A DNA stretch of 64,000 nucleotides from Fasciola hepatica. Taxonomy: Eukaryota; Platyhelminthes; Trematoda; Plagiorchiida; Fasciolidae. A model generated the notes under the pieces. It was not told the origin of the DNA and made no database searches. It saw nothing but the letters and a program-made list of their open reading frames with translations. The stretch spans positions 4,193,001-4,257,000 of the forward strand of contig CANUEZ040000168.1 in NCBI GenBank assembly GCA_948099385.1, read 5' to 3'. Both the position numbers and the translations under genes were made by a program. Positions 58,187 to 64,000 of this stretch are shown piece by piece; the stretch's first letter is position 1; each line of letters starts with the position of its first letter.

Positions 58187-60635
58187 GTAAGAAGAAATCT
58201 ACTTGTCATGGATAGACTGTAATCCAGATGGTAGGCTGTTATTTTTCTCTCTTTTAATGACACACACCATCAGTACTTCTGCCCGCCCAGTAGTCAAGGT
58301 TCGAGGGCTAACGATGATTGACCGATTCACTTGATGCTATTGTTATTTGATGTTATACGTGCATATTCCGATGCTCTTTTAAACAGTGCAGTATTAGCAT
58401 GCGAGGGTAATTCATGGGGATCGACCGAATCAGTTTGAATGTACAAACTGAAGCACTGGTGAAATACTTTTAGCTACTTTGAACAGACCATCCAAACTGA
58501 TATCCTAAGCAAACTTTACATCTGAATCTCGAGTGTCGACTGTGGCAACCGTGTTTTGCGGCCGACTTTCAGTCAAAAAGTCGATGTTTTTGGTTGAATA
58601 AAGTGAAGGGTCTCTCGAAGCACGTGATCTGACAGTGAATTCATTCACCGGAAAGATTTTCAAGTTTCATGCAGTATCAGTGTCAACTATCCCACATAAG
58701 TGACCTCACTTTTTCACTGCTGCTTATTAATCACGATTCCTGTCAGAGAGGGGGTTGACAAAGCATCTTCACGTAAGTCTTTGGGTTACCGCGCGGATGT
58801 CATTTTCCACGTATTTGTTTGCAGCGATAAACGAAGCTATGCTGCTGTAACTTGATGTGAAGGCTAGCAAATATGACATTCATAAGAACTACAGTAGCCC
58901 CCCGTGATTGCAACCTCCCTGGTTTCAATAACTTCTCTACATGAAAGACTTGTGCTATGCAGGAAAATTTACTCTGGGGAAAACTCCCCACCATCTAATA
59001 GGCCCTCCAGAACCGAACAAGAAACACTCTTGTTAGGATTTTACCCCCAAACAAGAAGTATTTTCGGGTCAAATATATTTGACAGTTTCGTTTTCCGAAC
59101 AAAACTGGCTATGTACTCATGTCCAGCGATATCAGTTTTCTGGCTCGTTACTACACATGACCTACCGGGGCCTTACGTGGTCCTCTACTCCAAATCTCAG
59201 GGTCTGTTTGCGGGTTATCCCTTCTTATCTTTTTATTTGTTTTCTTTTGTTATGCAATAATGGTACGATTCTTCAGGAAAGGGTTCGAGGCCAATTAGAG
59301 GCTGCCAATTGGAGGGGACTGACCGGCGGTGGAATCGGGGTTCGAACCCGGGGACTGAAGGTTCCAAAGCCCCCCGTGATGACCATTCGAACACCGCTGG
59401 TCTAACACTGCAGTGGACCTTTGAGACCAAAAGGCACGTCCATTGAGCTGCACTCATGAAAAAGCATGGCAAATAAGTTAGAATCACCAGGCCCTTGGGT
59501 TTGTGCGTTCGAATCATGCTGAGCGAGTCTTATTTGGATCAATCAGCAATAATGTTAAACACTGGTTGCTTCGGGGTGGGAGGGTTTCCGTCTCATGCTA
59601 AGTTGACGGTATCGTTCGCCAGTCAATATGACCCGGACGCTGATAAGGTGATCGGTAAGCCTGATGCTAATAAGCCGTTTTTGAATGAAATGTTGAAGTT
59701 TCAGATAAAGCACCATAACATCGGACATTCCGCTCAAGAATCATAGTCAGTTGTTCTTAGGGTTATCAAATGGACAAAAGTCTTTCTGGTTAAATTTACT
59801 TTGTAGAATGGTTGAAAGGCATTTTCAGTAGTGATATTACTCATGTGGCTATTTCCTTTGACTGTCTCACTCCGTGAATGTAATACCTCTCAACGAGAAG
59901 CAATCTGAGTGATCCCGGCTAGTATTTTTTGCTGAGGAGTGGAGGGGGGGGGGGGGGGTTGATGATGATGATGGACACCGTTTCTAACATTATTTCGGAA
60001 TGATGTCAAATTATTTGAAAGTACCACCTGATTGGCTACTTGAGATGTTCTCCTGGTGGGTCGGAAGACAGGCGCCTCAATCATCTTTACACAATTCGCG
60101 TCGCACAGTGTGTGGCCCTAATGTGTTGCGACTGCAGCTAAGAACCTCGGTAACTATCTCATGACCGTACCAGGTGATTGGTAGACGGTCGATAACATGA
60201 GCCGTAGACAGGAACAAGCCTCTCAGTGGGCTTTCGCATTCCAAATGGGCGAAGTGGACAGAGTAGATGGAGTTGATTGTGGCCACCGACTGACATCAAG
60301 GATAACAATGGTAAACGAGAATTGCAGTGCGGTCGCGATGGTGCCAAGTTTATCCGAACTTCAGTCTGTTTTCACTGCCGCGGCGCGGTAATAATAAATT
60401 AACGGACCGTAAAAATGACGGACCGCAGTTTGGCTTGGTCTTCGAGTGACAGCCAAGCAACAATGGATGTCAATATGTATAAACCTGTAAGTGAAAATAA
60501 ATTCAAATTTCACTAGTTTTCTGTGACTGGGCATCTGAGTACAAAAAATCTTCACAATGTTCGCGCATTTCATGGAATGAAATTTCCTTTGGTCAGTCTC
60601 TTTCAAGTGGATAATAATTTGCCTTTAATTTACAG
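58187..60635. other. intron 4
   Basis: About 2.4 kb with one tRNA-like repeat (59,320-59,412) and a G run near 59,945. Otherwise anonymous. Confidence 0.45.
59320..59412 (-). repeat. tRNA-derived repeat of a third type
   Basis: On the minus strand, CCAGCGGTGTTCGAATGGTC (A-box-like, 59,381-59,400) is followed by B box GGGTTCGAACCCC (59,337-59,349). The head differs from families A and B. No second copy was noticed in the window. Confidence 0.5.
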
Positions 60636-60679
60636 TATTGCCGACATGAACCCATCCGTGCTATCCCCACTGAGTGGTA
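60636..60679 (+). CDS. candidate exon 5 (C terminus) of the tetraspan gene
   Basis: Acceptor CTTTAATTTACAG|TATTGC is strong and the phase fits exon 4. It encodes YCRHEPIRAIPTEW, then TAA (60,677-60,679), giving a 229-residue protein. The bases GTGGTAAGT at the end also form a donor. If that donor is used, the next codon begins with TG and, with the acceptor at 62,418, becomes TGA, so the protein would end at almost the same place. Short exon, so moderate confidence. Confidence 0.45.
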
Positions 60680-61078
60680 AGTGACATCCATCCACTCGCA
60701 ACTCTGCCGTGACAAAGGCATTCCGAATTGCATCACATTTGTTGATTCGTTGAGCACTTGAAATACCGCAGTGTTCGCAATGCTGAGTTTATGTTTCTAC
60801 CAGTCTCTCTCTCGGACCGAATCCATATCTTTAAGTAGACAAAGTAATGGTCTTGGTGGTCAAAATGTCTAACGACGGCGCGCCTTCACACATGAAACCG
60901 TCACGTTCTCGGGTCTAGAACTTTTGCTATTCACTTTGGAGATCATATTGTTAGATTGTAGTGTGAATATGGATTTTTGCGCGAATCAGAATTGTCTTAA
61001 TTTTGGTAGAGCAAGAAAAACGTTCTCGGCAGAATAGCTTATCACTTTCGCACGTTTTCAACCAGTTGTCAACGCTCA

Positions 61079-61560
61079 TTTTTTATCGATTGCATAATTT
61101 TCACACAATGAAAAGGAGTTATCATCTGGGCGACTAAGCATACAGACAATGTTTGAACCTGAGATGAATCCTGATCTAGGAATCTGTAATCCACCATCTC
61201 TAAACAGGGTTGAGGGTTCGCCATTGGATTCCGGAGCTTCGTGAAGTCCTAAGGTTTGTCTTTCCTTATGAATGTCCGCCTCAGTAGGTGGATCTGTGGA
61301 AACAAACTTTGAGATGAGTACCGGAATAAGTGACTGTAAAGCTGACACTGAAGGCCAGCTAAATTGTGTCTGGAAGTGTTCCGCCCAGCGCTCCGGGCGC
61401 TGCTGCTGATTGTGAATTGGGGGATAGTCAAATTTACAGATCTTTTCGCTCAAACTTAATGGTTTCCTACGTGTGACTCGAATGAGACAGAACAACTTGC
61501 GGGGATTTCCCATGGTGACAGCACGCTCCATCTCTGAAGTCCGGAAAAGTGGATCATCTC
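61079..61560 (-). pseudogene. RTE-type RT N-terminal fragment
   Basis: The minus frame reads MERAVTMGNPRKLFCLIRVT, HNQQQRPERWAEHFQTQFSW and PPTEADIHKE…LHEAPESNGEPSTLFRDGG. This matches the region before the RT fingers in A-type RTEs (RLDRWAEYFNEQF; KAAGPDELPPVLF). It ends abruptly before the first catalytic block. No rest of the element is seen, so it is an isolated piece. Confidence 0.75.
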
Positions 61561-64000
61561 AGGATACGAGATCTCATCCTTGAGCGCATTCCGAGGATGC
61601 ATTTTTGACCGGGCCTTAGTTATTCGGAGGTGGTGCTTATATAAACAACTTCGTGAAAAATCGTTCAGGTATTCGACATCTCAGTGCGAATCACCTGACC
61701 TCAGTTCCCAAATACTGCACCACATTTCTCATTTGAACAGCACGGTCTGTCAACGCTTCACGTCACACACACACCGATTGGATTGTTAATATATACTTTA
61801 GCAGGTACCGGTGAAGGGACTTGCTAAAAGTTAATTACATTAACACGAACATTTTGTCAAAAAATCCAGATCGATGACGATGGCAACAACAACAACGACG
61901 ACGACGAAAAAGTACAAAACAAAAACCACTATGAAAACAATTTAGCGTTCTGATAAACAGTTTCATTTGATTACGCAACAAACTTGATGAGTCATTATAC
62001 TTTGACTGAATTGAGCACATATCAACCAACGGAGATCAGTTCCTATGCCTTTCACTACCCCTTCCCGTTTCACACATGCCTCAATCCGAGCCAGCTTCAA
62101 ATGTTCCTTTGTTCTGTATTTGACCTAATGCAAATGTACCACATTTGGCTCGGTAATGAAGCACCGGAAACGCAGCGCCTTCGGAATTGCCGTGACTGTG
62201 TCCCAATGCAATGGGAGATCCAACAAATAGGGAAGAAAATAGGATGTGATAAATTTGTTTAGCCTGAATGAAGCACACACTTGTTTGATAGGACCCTAAC
62301 GCACCTAATTTGACGAGGGAAGTGCTGTGAACCAACCTTGAAACTATCGGTAGGCAAATATTCTCTCGTCTCTCGGTTATCAATCAACAAACGCTTCCGT
62401 ATTTCCCATTGATTTCAGATATCATTTTCACTACCTCGCCTTGACCGCCTATCGAAAGACAGTGATTAGTGGTCCAATGCAGCTGGATGCTCCGAAAGAA
62501 AGAATGTATTTTCCATTTTCATTTTTAACCTCGCATATCCGAACAACGGATCAGTGTTTGAACAAAAAGTGATGTCAGTGTATACCTTGTTCTGTTGAAT
62601 TGTTTTGCACATCGTAAAATTTACAATGTTCCCCAATAAAATTTGATCAGTCACTTCAGAACTACTCATGTGTGCGGATCAAGTGCCAAAGGTACAAAAA
62701 AGTCTAAACCGACCCACATGGACTGGGAACTTCGAAACTACCTACCAATATAGCCGATGTTTAAAAAAATGCGTTCCTTAATACGTGTAAGCACCTAGGC
62801 CATTAAACGCCTGTCCATAATTTCAGTTTTACGATCCATTTGAAACGGAGAACCTGCCTACGAAAGGTAATTGCACAGTCATAGGGGGTATTGGTGAGTA
62901 TTCTGCAAGAACGAAGCACGATTTCTGCGTCAGTGCGTCACAGAAGCGTTCAAGCACAGCAGAATAGTCAAATGATACCTCAAAGGTACTAGCCAAATTG
63001 GAGCTGAACGTAATTAGATCAACAACAAGAATGCAACAGTTGATAAGATCAGAAGAGAGACATTGTAAGACGTAAACATTTCGTTTACCCTTGTCTATCG
63101 CGTATGTAAACATGCCACTTTACATGTGGTACGCGTCAGGGTGTCACAACAACCTACGCGAAGCCAAGCTGCTAATCGAATGAACGTGCCAAGTCGAATC
63201 AGTCAATCAGCACTCCTCCACCCACGCTTGTGGCCGAGCCAGCTGTGTGAACATTGAAAAAAACCTGTCCAACATAAATACAGAGAAAAAAGCTCAGTCA
63301 GTCAGGCCCCATAAGGCAACAATCCTACTGGAGGGGCATGTTCGTGATTATTCTATTTTCGCTTCAAATAGTATGTCTTAGTACCATATCAACACACCGT
63401 CACTTGAAGTATTGTGGGTTTGCACTCTGGTGCACGTTGGCTAGATTACGCGGTAGGGATTGCAAGCAGAGATCGAACGCTCAGACCATCCGCAGAGAAA
63501 TCGCAAAATAGAAACGCTAGGGACCACGACAATACGTTAACTGCGATACACAGTGGAAAAACAAGGAAGATGTTTGCCTCTTCATGAAACTGAAAGATTT
63601 AGATCCCGCGGTGAACTTGAATAAGCAATTCAGAAGACAAACACTGCGAGAGGAATATCTTCCGTACATACTCCTCGAGCGCACGTATTTCTGTTGCTGG
63701 ATTTTATGCGTACGTGACCGATGGGTGTACACGAAAGGAATTCCTCTCCCAGTGTTTGCCTTCTGAATTGCTCATTGGAAAATGTTTGTCTCAACTAAGT
63801 CAGCAACCGTTGTGGGGTTGCGTGACTAATGTCAGGTCACGCAGACTGTCTTGCAATAATTGACCATGTGCACAAAGACGACAGGTTTCCGGTCTTGATC
63901 AGCATAGCTTTACACCAGGAATTTTGCATTCCGGTTGCGTAGTCGCACTTTGAATGATTCGATCTATTGAAAACAGATGCTCGGGAGTAGATGACACTGA
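61561..64000. other. anonymous right end of the window
   Basis: No gene or element is clearly recognised. One well-formed exon-like segment (62,827-62,866, encoding FYDPFETENLPTK between TTTCAG and GTAATT) might be an alternative last exon. Other open frames lack support. Confidence 0.3.

Noticed and set aside
62419..62580. Segment after TTTCAG at 62,418 as exon 6
   Set aside because: Splicing from exon 5 would create TGA at the junction, so it cannot add coding; at most it is 3' untranslated.

Overview
The window is eukaryotic nuclear DNA. It most resembles a parasitic flatworm of the fluke (trematode) type. This rests on the repeat content: RTE-clade non-LTR retrotransposons like schistosome SR2, CR1-like reverse-transcriptase debris, Penelope-like (PLE) fragments with GIY-YIG endonuclease tails, a decayed Gypsy LTR element, tRNA-derived SINEs and small hammerhead-ribozyme repeats. 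Species cannot be named; base composition looks less AT-rich than schistosomes. There are no operons, ribosome binding sites, rRNA genes or CRISPR arrays.

One host gene is supported. Five exons on the + strand (25,727 to about 60,679) join in phase into a 229-residue four-helix membrane protein of the PMP22/claudin/TARP-like superfamily. Its first intron is about 21 kb and appears to start with a GC rather than a GT donor. Everything between 25,956 and 60,635 that is not an exon is intron, and most recognisable intron content is mobile-element debris.

Layout: 1-1,425, a long-inverted-repeat element with a 193-codon reading frame. 2,323-5,757, RTE copy A1 (+). 7,330-10,140, a second RTE family, B (+). 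10,242-11,264, an unexplained long open frame. 11.2-14.4 kb, SINEs, hammerhead repeats and a PLE tail pair. 15.4-18.6 kb, RTE copy A3 (+) with a 260-270 bp insertion. 18.6-25.7 kb, mostly anonymous sequence with (TA)n and (GACA)n arrays, an RT scrap and a 300-bp hammerhead tandem. 25.7 kb, exon 1. 28.8-38.15 kb, a Gypsy element whose 3' LTR is split by RTE copy A2 (-). 41.3-44.5 kb, a PLE scrap and SINEs. 47.0 kb, exon 2. 48.0-52.8 kb, two near-identical inverted PLE tails around CR1 debris. 53.7, 58.0 and 60.6 kb, exons 3-5. 61.1-61.5 kb, an RTE scrap.

All recognisable retroelement coding regions carry stops, frameshifts or damaged catalytic boxes, so none looks autonomous. The strongest candidates for something new are the hammerhead units, whose three copies each carry different lesions; the 1.4-kb inverted-repeat element with an oppositely oriented remnant of its own reading frame; and the long open frame at 10.2-11.3 kb.
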